DNA of 64,000 nt. Source: Dimargaris cristalligena (lineage: Eukaryota; Kickxellomycota; Dimargaritomycetes; Dimargaritales; Dimargaritaceae). Shown here one piece after another: positions 1-13,641 of this stretch; positions within the stretch are counted from its first letter, which is position 1, and the number at the start of each line of letters is the position of its first letter. The stretch spans positions 62,001 to 126,000 of the forward strand of contig JANBQC010000012.1 of NCBI GenBank assembly GCA_027576995.1, written 5' to 3'. The translations under genes and the position numbers were made by a program. The notes under the pieces are model-generated. The model was not told where the DNA came from. It did not search any database and was given only the letters and a program-made list of their open reading frames with translations.

Positions 1-2917
1 GGATCCTTCTTCGGGACCCACCTGACTTCTATATATGGTAATTCGTTGGTCCGCCGTCTCCCACTACCCTGGGGTTCTCCTTCATACTGGCCACATGTAT
101 TGACGCTCCGCGAATGATGCACCCGTATTCGTCCATACATTCAACAGGGCATACGACCAGGTATGGTCTATAAAACAACAAGTTAGTCAAATGCTTGGTC
201 TTTCTCCAAACTCACTCCGGTTAGTTGACGGGTAAGTGTTAAATGTGTATTCATATATGTAAATGTAAATGGTCATTATGTATGAGTGTGGTACATTCGG
301 TCATCGGGCCGGCTGTGGTTTGGCCCCCTCGTCAGCGAGGATACTCCGCTATGATCACCTATCCACACCCATGTGCATACACATATTTCTACCTTGTTGG
401 ACAATCGCTTGCGCTGTGCTGACTAGTATGGGTGAGAGACTACGGTGCTGTCCTCCCAATTCCCCAAGCTAGAGGGGCTCGCCGTCCATTTTTTTTTTGG
501 ATAGGGTTGCGGAAGATATGTGGAGGGGGGAGCACACGGGGGGGGGAGAGAGGCTATGCGAGCTAGAGACCTAGACCACGCCTGGGGTAACACGAAAGCC
601 GTGACACCCAGCCGTCGACCCTGGGTTGGTTCAGCCCAAGAGCTCACCTCTAATTGGTCTGGTGAAGGGTAATTTGCCCATAAGCCGTATCAGTGAGCTG
701 GAACAGGGTGCCTCGGAAGAAGGAGGAGGAGTAGAAGAAGACCTCCCACATTCACACCCTTCAACCGCTCTCATTCATCCACGCTCCCGTTGCTCCTCTT
801 TTCGCGAGACACTACTTGCCAAAGATGGTGCGAAATGGCCGATGATTGGATAGATACCGGTTTCCACGTTGCTGTCGGGCTGTTGTTGCTACTCCCCCCT
901 CTCCCATTGGGATTGGACTATTTACGGCATCCCCTATACGCCACTCCATATGAGGAGTGTGGGTTCCGGTATGGACTGTGAGCCCTTTCGGTTCGATCGT
1001 CGGCTTGATCCGTAAAATTACCTCCGTCACTAAAAAATATATATATATATATCTAACCAATGTAAAATTTATATGTGTGATCTTCTTCTATATTTACCCT
1101 ACCTGCCTAATTCAATCCGACTAATTTTGGATGGCTCTAAAATCATGTACTACTTGGAACTACTCCCATCCCCGCCACCTCCCCCAACTCTAATACTTCC
1201 TGTCCCTCTTGCAACCGTCGTACCTGGCCTCCTCCTTAGCGACGATGAGCTTGACGACCACCAATATATCCAAAACTGTAAGTAATTTCTGAACTTATTG
1301 AATGGCCTGATGGGCCTTTTATGTTAATCTCTAAATTGGTCCTATAGCTTTTTTTTAAAAAAAAATGGGGCTTGAGTGGGGAGGACACGTGTGACCGGAG
1401 CTTTCCTTTTTAAGGCACACAGTTATTCAGCGACGCAGGCATTTGTAGCTGATTCATACCCACTATGCTTCAGCGCATGTCTCTCGCCGAACGCTTTCCC
1501 AGAGCTCACCGCTGTACCATTCGTGACTGTCAGGATCCCCCCCCCACCACCCATACAACCTCCCGGCAAACACCCACTATATTCTCTACGTATGGGATAC
1601 ACCCGACATCCCCTCATTCTTTGCCCACCATACCAGCGTTTTTGTGGGCGGGCAGGAAATAGATTGGCGGAGCAAGCGGCTTGGGGGGAGGGGATCTACT
1701 CTAGCCACATCGCCTCTTTTCCCCATCTGTACATTGCGTGGACGTAAGAGAGATACGCCCGTGCTCACATTAATGCCCACCTGGCATTAGTGTCGGCCCT
1801 CACTGACTGGAATTCCTATGCACATGACTAATGGTTGATCCATCATCCGGTTTATTTTTATTCATCCATTATCGATTGGTAATACCCCCCCTCCATACTT
1901 AGGTCAATTTGAGGAGGACGATTCTATCCATGTTTATTACTGATTCAATGCAGCATTCTTGGGAATAACAAACGTCGGCACTCCGATCATCCAAAGCCCA
2001 GTGATAATTCGGCGATCATCGCATCCGGCCAGTCTTTTCTAGGCTAGACTGCCTCTGAGCATCGTTCACTGCCCCCCCTAGAAAAAAATAGCCCCCCACC
2101 CGCATATTCCACCTGCAATTCATCCATAGTGCCCATCCCCACCAATTTAGTCGGCTGGGCCAATGGTCACTGCTATACAACCCGCGGCCGTTACCGAGGT
2201 TTCCTCGTATAATGTGTTTCACCTTACTCTTCCCACTCCCACTCCCCTCCCAAAATTTTTTGTACTTGTCTTCTATTCTGATGGTCCATGGCCGCACCGT
2301 AGATGTTTTTAGTAGATATATATAGATATACATATAGTTAGTTAAGTTAGCATATTAGAATATACACCCATCTGTCACTTTTTTCATTTTTTCATTTTCC
2401 ACTTGTTAAACCCGTAATCGACCAATTCAGCTATATTTTTACCGCCTTTCAATGTAACGTGTTTCGTGCTTTCATCCGAAGGCACCAAGCTGCATTATTT
2501 ATGCGCTTGTGTTAATTTTTTATTTCCGTAATGACCATCAGACATTGTTTTTATCACCCTCTCTCTCATTTTTATTTTATTTTTAAATCGGCGGTTTAAA
2601 TTAATTACAAAATTTCATAGGCTACGTGATTGTTCAGACCTTGTCATCTGACCATGCGTAAACCTCATCCTATCATAAAGACGTGTTTGTTCCAAGTGTC
2701 CACTTCCAGTTGTTTTATGAGGTGGTGCGGTACAATCCCCGTACCCAATGGGATGGTGTCCATTTTGGGGGTAGCCGCTATAGGTTGCAATTGTAAAAAT
2801 ATTTTCTCAAGAATTCATTAAAGATGTCTCGAATTGGACAGAATTCGGGGTATCTTAATGATAATAATTGGATAGCCACAGGGATGTCTGGTTTCATTTG
2901 CACTGCATTTCTATATA
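1..2917. other. Intergenic, no supported gene
   Basis: No reading frame here resembles a known family. Isolated exon-like stretches occur: one ends at a GTAAGT donor near 233 and another near 1276, following a proline-rich then acidic frame. Neither has a partner exon I could join in phase. A/T-rich with C or G homopolymer runs. Confidence 0.5.
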
Positions 2918-3055
2918 TGGGAGAGGTTCAACCAAGCTGTAGAGCGAAAAATCCATTTGATGAGGCAAATACTACTGGTTGAAAATAAGCATCCCACCGA
3001 TTTTCCCATACACATATCGGTTAAAACCTTATACAACTAAGCTGCACTTCACCCA
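2918..3055 (+). mobile_element. 138-bp MITE, copy A
   Basis: A 138-bp non-coding element that starts TGGGAGAGG and ends CTTCACCCA, with TA on both sides (2916-2917 and 3056-3057). The ends form an imperfect inverted repeat of about 28 bp that includes an AAGCTGTA-like block. Two more copies of exactly the same length lie at 30977-31114 and 31117-31254. Size, terminal inverted repeats and TA flanks fit a non-autonomous Tc1/mariner-type MITE. No transposase is visible in the window, so the superfamily is inferred. Confidence 0.75.
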
Positions 3056-6000
3056 TATGTTTTTTTACCGTGCTATAGTGCATGGCCAACATCAATAGTT
3101 TTCAACTGCTGCTTGGCGTCACTGCCCAGCCAACTGTATTTATAAATTGAATGAAACACTCGTGGTCACACTGTTAGGGAACTGCATTGGCTTGGGTCCC
3201 AATTACCCGGCTATTGCATTCTTACGGAGTTAGCTGCATGGCGGGCCAAACCCCAAAATCGAACCCAATGTCATTTCCGCCAATCAGCCCACCACAACCC
3301 CCCAAATGAGAATTGGCCCGATACTGTGGGCTGAGTCACATTGACGAACGATTTGCCTTTTTGAACCCAAGTTGACTAAACAGATTGCCCAATATCTATC
3401 GGGTGACGTATGGTGGCAGTATCTACAATGCAGGTGGGGAAGAAACACCAGAGGGATTAGTTCCCTACCTAGAATAGCATCGGCTAGGCTTCAATGAACT
3501 CAGAATTCTCATCGCACCCGAAATTTCCGTTTTGGGGGTCTGTTACCCCTTCCCTTCCCATATTCACTCAGCCATTGCGTTATTCATAATATTTCATACT
3601 CGTAGCTATTCGGGAAAAAAATATATTCATTACGTCTCGACTTCAAGAACCAAATCATGGGGAGGGGGTCTAGGTCAATTGGGAAATAAAAGGACCCAGG
3701 CGTTTTCCTCCTATGGTTTCGCGGGAGGCACCACCCCAAGTGAGATGTTTCAGCTTTAGTGGGACCCTATCACACGGTTGAATTTGGGTCTCTATTATTT
3801 CTCTTTTTTCTTTTATATATATATAAAATAATAATATTTAATTTAACCATAAACGAAAAGGTCTCGTCAGGCAACGGGCCTATCCGCTATCGGATCGCCC
3901 TGGTCAATTCAGCGCATGATTTCACCAATATTAGTACGACGGAGTGTTGGTGTGCTGACAGCCCTTCCAAAGGCCAGAAAGTCCCGTTCTTTACCACCCG
4001 CCAGCCCAAGAAAAGGGGGGCGGGAGGAAGAGGAGGGAGGCATACGCTTAATTTCCAATTAACCGATCCAGCAATACACTGGTCGGAGAGCTACCCCCTG
4101 AGGCGGTTTCCCTTATATGTAAATCCTCCGATTACGATATTCATTGAGTTTTAGGATCCTTAAACCAAAATTATGATATCCCCCTGAGGAGGAGGAGGGG
4201 GGGGGTTTCCAAACAAATCCACGATTTATAGTATTCAAAAGTCACCATGTAAATGTAAGCCTTCTAATATATATATCAGTATGTCAGCAGTTTAGTATAC
4301 CGGGTCATGTTATCGATTAACGAATTTGAGAGTAATCGTTGGTAGCCGTCGGGTTCAAAAGAGCGACTGGTCTGTCTGGGTTTCGCCGAAAAATTAGGTT
4401 GCCGCCCTTTCCGTGTTTCTGATTGTTTACTATTTCAATGAACCATGCGGCCGAGGTGAGTGGGTGGGAGGAGAAGGCATCCTGCTTGGCCTATTAATGC
4501 TGCATTGACACGTCGCCATTCTCCATTTGGTTGGTTGGGGGCGGGTGGGTAGGTAGGTAGGTAGGTAAGTAGGTGGCTGGGTGGGCACAGGCCAGCCGAT
4601 GGGTCCGACGAAATTGGCACGGTGCATGTTTCGGGTAGCACGTAGAAAACCCGTCTGGGTTGGGTTGTCAGGTGGGTGTATGTCTGGGTGAGCAGGATGC
4701 TCTACAATTAGACATAACCAGCCACATATTATGAAGCAGTTGATGTGTTTTGCGGGTAGTCAAAGGAAGAGGGTATAAAGCGGTGACTAATACAGTAAAA
4801 TTCAATATCCCCTAACATTTATATAATGTCCTTTATGCAATTCCCATCACTCGATATTACTTGTCTTCGAAACCGGCACTTACAATACTCACTGGGAATG
4901 CTACGCACTGTCCTCCTAGTAAGGTTTGAGCTCCCAGTATATTTTTTTGTACCACTTGCCCACTTCTTTCCACCAGGTCGTCGGTATCAATTCGGACAGT
5001 CCATACAGCCACTTGCCAAATAATCCCTGTACTCCACTCTAGGAGGGGAAGTGACCATGCTAAAGGGGTCTTATTTTGGTAAACGATGGTTTTACGAAAC
5101 CGCAGACAGCCGCTCTGTCTAACGAGCCCGTCTCACTCAAATGTTCAATTTTTCGATCTCCCAGCGGATACATAGAGGATCAGCGAGACTCGCAAAAAAG
5201 GGGGGGTATTTTGATCTCTTTCCCTTTTCCATCTCAAATGACAAAGCTACATTGTTTAGGACAGGGCCTGCGATTTTAAGTAGAGAAGTCGGCATCAACG
5301 AACTAATCGGGACTGGCTAGATGTTATTGTCCCGGTTGCACCAACAAATCCCACTGTTTCAGAAGGCACTACTTATCTAGGGGTTCGTTATCCCGATTTA
5401 GCAGTGAACCATAGAGTGCACTACGTAACTCCCTCGTTCCGACTGGTGGGTAATTTGATAGGGGATTTGCTTGAACCATTGGACGTGTAATGTTTTTGGT
5501 GTGGCTATTATCCGCTAGCTTTTACGGAGGCAGTTGGGTTTACTTTATGAACAGCACGATCGAATGAAAATATTAATGACCGCAGCCATAATGGTGACTG
5601 TCTTGCTTAATTACTAAACAGCGCAGCCGAAGCCTCCAAATCCCCAAATACGTAGCCCCCCCTCCTCATCACTTATCTTGAAGCCCGTGAATTTATGGGG
5701 CTGCCGAATTCCATCAGGGCAGATTCGCCGGGAGAGAGTATACACCGTGGAACGTCGTCTAAACAACCGAGCTGCCCGAATAGAACACCAAGGGCAGGAC
5801 CGTGGAACGCGATTGTCCAATTGCGAATCTTATGACCCGCTTGGGGCAGGGGCAAAACGCCTACGACATGCAGGTATTCTCTTTCTTTCTTTCTATTCAC
5901 TTTTTCAGTTGCCAGTCCACGGCAACGGCTCGCGGTATTCTTCCTCAATCGAATCACCGGATCCATGAACAGGCCGCCGAATTAAAGATCAGCGAACTGC

Positions 6001-8835
6001 TGATGTGCCTGTGTATTTTCTCTTGCATAATTCCCGCGCATCCCTTAGGCCGCTCATAATGTCGAGCGGATACTACGGGTTAATGTGGCGCTGCTTTCTC
6101 GGGGGCGGTAGGTCAGCCTGGATAGTTACCCGCAAAATTTCTCTAGAACGTCTCTGAATTTCATACCTACTACTTTACTTAATTACTAAGATATAGGGGA
6201 TATATATATATATTGTTATTGGCGAAGGCTATCACAATAATAAATACAACGATCCTGGTTTCCATGGGAAGTGCTTCCACTAATAAAGCCCTAATCCTCA
6301 TTTGTAAACCACCAAACAAGGAAATGTGCCCATTAGGAGATGAAGGGGGGGGGCAATGGTACACGGTAGGTGGTGGCCAGTGCGGTCGGCGGTAGTGGAG
6401 TCGGGTGAATCGCTCGAGACCCCATGCGACCCGACCCCCCACTCATTAACTATAATAGTCCGAGTTTCCCATCGAAGGGGCCCTGGCTATTAGAAAGTCC
6501 AAACAAGTATTCCGGATCATAGTCACAAGACGGGAGGTCACGTCCTTGGCAATGCACCACATAAAAAATAAAGAGAATGAAAGAGTAAGGGAGTGTGAGT
6601 TAGACAAGGTAAAAATAAACCAAGAAAAGCGGAAGTACAACGAGATGCTTCGGATAATGAAGGCGACGTAGTCCTCGGTGGATAGGTAGGTGTATTTTGT
6701 TATTGTATATTATTATTATTATTTTGCTTTATTAACTACCTAATGAATGCATCAGCGGTCTGACCCAAGATATTTTCATGTTCAGATGGACATATTGGGC
6801 TACAGGCAATCTGAATGACTAGTAGTAAACAAGACTTCCCCAAATGGCTAACCATCAAACCAGTCTGTTAATTGGTAAGCGTTTAATTATATTCGAAATT
6901 ATATTGGCAAAAAAATATGGTTCCCAGCCACTTGAAAACAATGGGAGCTCAATGAAGTGCAGCTGAGAATGTAAACGGGTAAATTTGGGGCTAGGCATAG
7001 GATAAGTTCCGAGGAATTCAATTTCCAGGTTGTTCGGATAGGGGAAATGTCAATAGTCGAAAAGGGGGACATTCCGAGGTAGTTACAAAAACCACACGCA
7101 CACACACACACACAGGCACGACAAGTAACCTGGTCCGAGGATCCTATAAACCTTCAAGGTAAGTAAGTAGATAGGTAGATGGGTAGGGGGGGGGCTGGTC
7201 CACCTTCCAACCCTTCATGATAGAAATTGGGCATGACCTTCGTCCCCACCAGGTCCAGAAAACGACGGTTCCTTGGACCAGGTTTCCCCAATGTTGTTCC
7301 GGAAATTGCCAAAGTCTGCCGGCCGTCGATCCAACATCCTTCGGGAAGTTGGAAGCTAGTTTAATCCAGTTTGATATATACCTCTACATTGCCGTTAGAC
7401 TCGGCTAACTTCCTATTTGTCACTATTAACTTGGCCCGTGCACCCCCCTCCCATAGTTCCAATATACCCATCACTATACACATATATGTATGTATATAAA
7501 ATGAAATTGATAAATGACGTCCAGAAAACTTCCACCACTTCCAAATTCCCTTATGCATATACGAATCGGATAAAAGACAGGTCGGTCAAGGAAACCATCC
7601 TTGGACCGCAATGGGAGAGAGCAAAAGCGAGAGGATAGGTTGGAATATGCTGTTACCAATTCTTCCGAGTCGAAGAACCCTTGTGTTCGAAAACTGCGTA
7701 ACCAACAACGGGCAATCCGGTGACCCCTATGGCTGACTGACTGACTTAACCTCCCTCTCTCCTCCATTATACCGCTGGTTCACAGGTCGATTGTTTGTAT
7801 CGCAATCGCACGCCAATAGGAGGTGATGCTGGTGACCTTTATTTTCCTACTTATCTAGGGAAATCCAGAGTCTCCAGACCCGATAAGTTTCAGGTTGACG
7901 CTATTTCTCCTCCTCCTCTGTTTCTTCCTTTGTATCCACATTCACATTCTCGTTCCCTTTTCCCGTTCACCATCTGACCATGATTCTATCAGGAGATTAG
8001 TTTGCTTTCCTTAGTCCCGAAAACTAATAATAATAATAATAAATGTGAAATCACAACAGCTGGTCGTAACCCCCCAGCACTTCACACGGCTGTATGGGTT
8101 CCAACCAGGGCGATTTGCCCTCCTCCACACTTCAACAGACTTTGTCATATTGGGCTGCTCGTTTTTTCTTTTTTTAAAATAGCTAATCAATATCCGATTT
8201 GGTCGGCGAATTCCCTTGGCCCCTGGTCCAAACCAGTTTCCTGAAGTAACTCAGTTCCAAGGGATTTTCATCACAATATTCTTCAACAAAAAAACAATAT
8301 ACAATACACAATAAAGGGTGATTTATCAATATAGCTGTGCGGATAAATAGTACCACCAGTCGATAGGGTTAATAATCTTGGAGAGCAGATTTAAGCAGTG
8401 ATATAAAAGGATTGGGGTGTGATGTAATATAAATATGACCCGTCTATTGCAATGTGTATCAGTATGAGGGTGAGTATGCCATAAGCGAAACGTAATAACC
8501 ATGGCCAATTGGGAGGTGTATATTCCAGCCGTGAGATATGAGGCGGTAGGGAGGAAGGGGGATGGGGTAGTTGGTCGGGTGGGGTAAGGAGGAATTGGAT
8601 ATGTATGAATTAAAAATAAAGGTGGTAACAGTTAAATACCGTATATTGGGCATCAGATAGATATGGATGTGTATGTGTATGTGACAATTAGTTGTCAATA
8701 TTAATATGTATAAACACACTAAGGTTGCTTATAGAAGGAAAATACATTGGTATCATTTGTGAGGGATATAGCCCTAGTATCAAAATGGAGCGCTGGGATC
8801 AAGTAAATTAGAAAATCGAACCCAGCGTTTCACGT

Positions 8836-8866
<31 letters not shown>

Positions 8867-9105
8867 TGAGACATCATTTACCTAGACGAAACTAGGCTTA
8901 AAGCACAGTAGGTAATAAGGGCAGGGCGGTATATTTAACAGTGAGAATCGAAAAATTGGCGAAAAAAGTAGCCAAATCGAAAAATGGTGCAATATTATTT
9001 AGTTTGCACTCTACAACAGTCGGTTGGTTGGGTACGAAGGATTTGGGGAAGGGAGGCCCCTTGAGTAATATTTCGGAGAAAAATTGTTGCAACAGCGGCT
9101 GTCCA
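3056..9105. other. Intergenic, no confident gene
   Basis: Six kilobases of A/T-rich DNA with short unrelated frames on both strands. A minus-strand frame around 7220-7350 has gene-like codon use and ends in a stop near 7217. Another frame at 5676-5870 ends at a GT site. I could not join either to a neighbouring exon or match it to a family. Simple repeats include (GGTA)n near 4549-4572 and (TA)n at 8836-8863. Confidence 0.45.
8836..8863. repeat. (TA)n microsatellite
   Basis: About 14 uninterrupted TA units in intergenic DNA near the 3' end of the kinase gene. Confidence 0.9.
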
Positions 9106-12051
9106 TTAACTTAGGTAATCCAGGAGACGCTCCACAACCTGGCTCATGGAGGGGCGCTTGGTGGGCTCATGGGCCCACATGTCCTGTATCAGGTCCAGCA
9201 AGGTCTGCGGATAGCGCCGCAGTTTGGCCAGCGATGGGCGGTAGCCCCGATCCCGAACTTGAATATACAGTTGATGCTCAGTGAAATCGTGGTAGGGGTA
9301 CGGCTCAGCCCCCCATTGCAGAATCTCCCAATAAATCAGGCCACAGGCATACACATCGACCTTCTCAGTATAGCTGGGATTAGAGGTCCAAAACTCGGGG
9401 GCCTGCCAGTTGGGGGTGCCACACTGGGTGTGGATCATGGTGTTGGCACGTGGGCGAATACGGGCCAGGCCGAAATCGTTGATCTTGGCCCGATTGTCGC
9501 CACTGATAAGAATATTCATCGATTTGAGATCCTAGTAGCAGTCATGATAAAGTAAATACGGGAATGGTCCGGTTAGTTACACTGCGAGGCTCGAAGCAAT
9601 GGTACCGATGACGGACAGGTATTAAACGATAAAACGCGGGAGGGGTTCGGCCCAGGTGCACGAGTCCGCAATTTTAATTTAGATAGGAGTATAAAAAGAG
9701 TACGCTTGTTTATCGCTGGGTATGTCTAACCAAACAACCAACCCTATTTCATTGCATAGTAATATTACATGCAGTAGTTAACTTACCCGATGGATTACAC
9801 TAGGCCGTCTAGTATGAAGGTAAGCAACACCCAACGCAATGTCGTGCATATACATAGTCTAAAGTAGTAATAGTAACAACCGCAGCAAATGTTTTAACAA
9901 TTTGGCTGAATGTGATTAGAAGCAGCGCCAATTACCTAGTTATACGACCAGGGGGATATGGGGAGAGAATTGGCGGTAATAAAAACTAACAATTGAATAT
10001 CAGTATCGAAATCATTATCGTCATGCCGGAAAGGAAACTTACCATCTGAGCAAATCCAGGCTTACGGGTTCGCCGCATGTAATCGAACAAGTCGCCGTGT
10101 TCGCAGAGTTCGGTGATGATACAAAGCCGCCGGGCATTGGTGGAGACACCAATAAATCGAACAATATTTTCGTGCCGAAGTTGTCTAGTAAAGTTGCCAA
10201 TATAGTGACCAAATAGATCCCGAATTAGATATTTTGTTTTATAATAGCACCAGCATAGCAGAGGGCCAGGTGACCTACATTTAGAACATGGTGAAGGTGA
10301 ACGCGTAATAGGCTACTATACTCGACGCACTTTACAGGAAGAATAGGTCTTACTTTAGGACGCTGATCTCGTGTTTGATTTCGGCAAAATCCTCAGGAGA
10401 AAAATCAGTGATACGAAGTTCACCCACTGCGACCGGTTGCTGTATAATGGTGATGACAAATGCGGATTACAAAGCAGAAGTTGTTAGAAAATACAGAATT
10501 GGCGGAATGGGTGCTCTACCCATTGCAAAATCGCGTGATATCGAGGCCTCAGCTAAGTGTTTAAATTCAACGACAGAGCTGCGGCGGCAAATGGTGTTGG
10601 ATCAAATGCCAAGGCAGAACAGGCAAAACCCACAGTCCGGATTCTTTTGACGTGTATATTGCGAGTACGTATACTAAATTAAATTGGTGTCGTTTTTTTA
10701 AAAAATAAAAAAGGAGTGGTTGTCGGCTCAACTTACCCCTAGGTACAATCCGGCATAGCAATCCTTGAATCCGCCAGAGCCCAGCTTCTTGCCCATCTCT
10801 ATGGACTCGAAGGGGATTTCATCAACGACATCAGACAGGTCGTCAAAATAGTCTGAATTGTGTATGGTAGACTGCCGCACACTCTGGGCCTCCAGTTGGG
10901 GTGTCGATGGAGCGGGGATGGGTCGCGCCCCCAGTTTCTATTACCATAATAGTGAGTGGGTGAAATGAAATACATACGGGGGGGGATTAGAAATCAGTCC
11001 TAAAACAGACGAAGCGAGGGGAAGGGGATATACGAAAGTCGGTGCTACTTTTTCCTGCAGTGCATCACATGCAGGTTTAAAAAATGGTAGTTAATAGAGG
11101 TGTTTAAGCAGTGGCTAGTGTGTTGCAACAGGCCAAGTAGGATGTTTCAGAAATAAAAAGGGTAATTAATGCATTAGCGACAGCTGTGCAACCGCGAGTC
11201 GCAACAGCCAACCCCACTGATACGCCCGAATTTCAAACGCTATTGAACATAAATGTATAAGTTGATCAGCGCAGGGGCATTGTAACGAGAGGGGGGGCAT
11301 GTCTAGCTGGCGGTGGGTGGGGGAGGGGCTGGTCGGTTGCACAATGTGGCTGTAAGCACAGGCGAATATAACTGAAGGGCCAGCTACTGGTCTTCTCTAC
11401 GGGCATGTGAAATCAAAATATACACTTACCCAATCCATAAGCGATTGTATGAGCGTTGCTTTCGATTCTCCAATTTTCAGGCCTGTGCATTAGGCAACGA
11501 GTAATAGGAGCGACGGTGATACCGCAAGTGAAAGATGGGATTAAGACAAGATCCATCGAATAAATAGATAAACGCTATTTAGTACAAAACTGCAAAGGGG
11601 TTAAGGGGACCTGGTTTGCCATTAGATGGGCACCAAAGACAATTGGACAAGGATATCCATGGGCGAAGGCAGCTCGAGGGAAATTGCCAGTAGGCAGTCG
11701 GGTGGTCCGCAACCCCCAACCACGGAAACAGATTTGGTGGCTTGGGTAGTACGGGAATGGTCGTGGGGCGACGTATGCGTGTGATGGGTCGGGACAGATG
11801 AGGATAGTAAGGTCCGGCGGGCTAGTTCAATTCCATGGACATGGCCATGTCCAACGCATTCCCTCGATTTCGGTAGTTTTCCACGCATGGGAAACGCTGG
11901 TGGATATATATATATATATATAAAAATGGGAAAACCTACCTCGGTCTTGGCATAGTACGATGAGGTCGGCCTTAATCATACGGTTAAGGGTAAACCAGTT
12001 TTCGTTTTCGAGGAGCTCGTCAACGTGACGGGCAATGGTTTGAAAAGCCAT
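9106..12051 (-). CDS. SAP-domain TKL-like protein kinase, lysine displaced as in WNK
   Basis: Seven exons, read 12051-11940, 11482-11430, 10937-10737, 10439-10354, 10184-10043, 9858-9787 and 9531-9106, join in phase to 363 residues. Residues about 25-55, interrupted by intron 1, form a SAP-like helix-extension-helix (LKIGESKATLIQSL), a fold that often binds nucleic acid. A kinase domain follows: Gly-rich loop GSGGFKDCYAG (108-118), catalytic loop HRDLKSMN (D223, K225, N228), DFG at 241-243, and a GTPNWQAPE activation segment. The usual strand-3 lysine is absent: VAVGEL puts Gly128 there, while Lys113 in the Gly-rich loop sits where WNK kinases carry theirs. The catalytic residues are otherwise intact, so it is probably active. 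The rest of the domain looks like the tyrosine-kinase-like group. Substrate unknown. The start is the first in-frame ATG before the SAP exon. Confidence 0.88.
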
Positions 12052-13641
12052 GGTGTGCGATGCCGGGCAGTGGATGTGGTACTAAGCAGGAGGGCGGGGG
12101 GGGGTAAAGAGGGGGGGAGATTCCAATGCCAACAAAGTCCAGGTGACCGTGGGGGCGGCGGGAAATGAACAGATGGGCGCGAGGTTAAGGCAAGGGGGGA
12201 GATTTATACTTGGACAAGTGGAATGGGTTGGGTTTAAACTGGGCTATTTCAGGGGGGTTTTCGGGAAGGAGTTGCAAAAAGTACTGACAGGTGGGGCGAA
12301 CCAATAGTAGCGAGTGAAACTCGAATGTAATAAAGCCAATGAAACGGTGGAGGATGAAAAAAGATGGATAAAAATAAATGAACTTGATTAAACGGCAGGT
12401 GAGGAGGAGAGTGCGAGTGTATCGAGTAGGATAGAGTGGAGTGAGGGTGGTGAAGGTGCCCCCACAAGCCCATTGTCGAACAAGTTCCACAAAAGCAGCT
12501 AGACAACAGGAAGCAATATACAGTTGGAGGCGGGCCGAAACAATTAAACGTTACCAACCTCGACGGCTTAGGACAACTGGTGGCCTTATAGGTAGGTAGG
12601 CGCGAGTATCCAAGGATTCTAATAGATGGAATAGACCACAGGATTTGACGTGGGAGAACATCGGATGCTGGACGCAGGCTTCATCGTATCGGTGGCGATG
12701 GGGAAATACCAGGGCAGGTGGGCCGCCAAAGGTCATGATGGACACTGCCCTTATCCAGACGGTGGTTACTTAATAATAGTTGGCAAGGCCAGGAATTCAT
12801 CTTTGGGGAAGGCTCGACAATCCAATCCTCTCTCCACATATACATACACCTACCGACTGATATATACATATATATACAGAGCCGGCTCAATCTTGGGCAC
12901 ATTGTCAATTGCCGGATTTCCCCCCAATATTACGCAACGTATATCCCCATTGCTTGCTTAGCTAGGCTTACTATGGAAGAACCGAGTGGAGTATAGCGAG
13001 ATCGCCGAAATGGGTCCCAGGCGGCAATTGGGGAATGATGATACTGGGGTATCGTGTCTGGCGGGGGGTAATTAAACAGTCGCGTGGCCCTTTACTAGGG
13101 CCAACAGGACAAAAAAATACGGGCTGGCCAACTTATGGACGGACAACTGCATCCAAAGAAACCCAGAGAAATGGGACTGGGACATGATTCGAATTTCCTG
13201 GTCACCTTATCTGTTATACGGGTCGAAGCCATGTGTATGACCTACTGTCCTAGTTCGGCCGGGCATTTGGGCGGAATAGTGTTCATCACTATTATTCCAC
13301 TCAATGTATCGCTGCCTCAGTCTAATATTCGTATTTCTAAGCTGACTCGGAGGATGGGGGGGGGGTTAGGATGTTGTCCCATAGCAATATATGAAATTGC
13401 CGGGCTAGATGACACGGGGGAAAATAATAGAAACGAGAGTGGTGGCGACCATCAACAAGTTGACCGTGTGACGGGGTCTGCTGCGCCCCCATTAGGTCCA
13501 TGGGCCCGCCCCAGTGCACGTATACATACGCTTGGCTATAAGCACAGCTATATTGGGGGTTGAACAAGGGGATGTCCAACACAATACCGGGTAGTTTCCA
13601 GCCATAATTCGGCCAAATCCATCGGCCCCAGTGAAACTTAC
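12052..13641. other. Intergenic, nothing recognised
   Basis: Region upstream of the kinase. It holds overlapping open frames on the minus strand (12185-12745) of low complexity and no family resemblance. Some of it is probably kinase promoter and 5' leader. Confidence 0.45.

Noticed and set aside
49..233. Plus-strand exon ending at a GTAAGT near 233
   Set aside because: Only about 16 codons, with no family resemblance and no downstream exon in phase.
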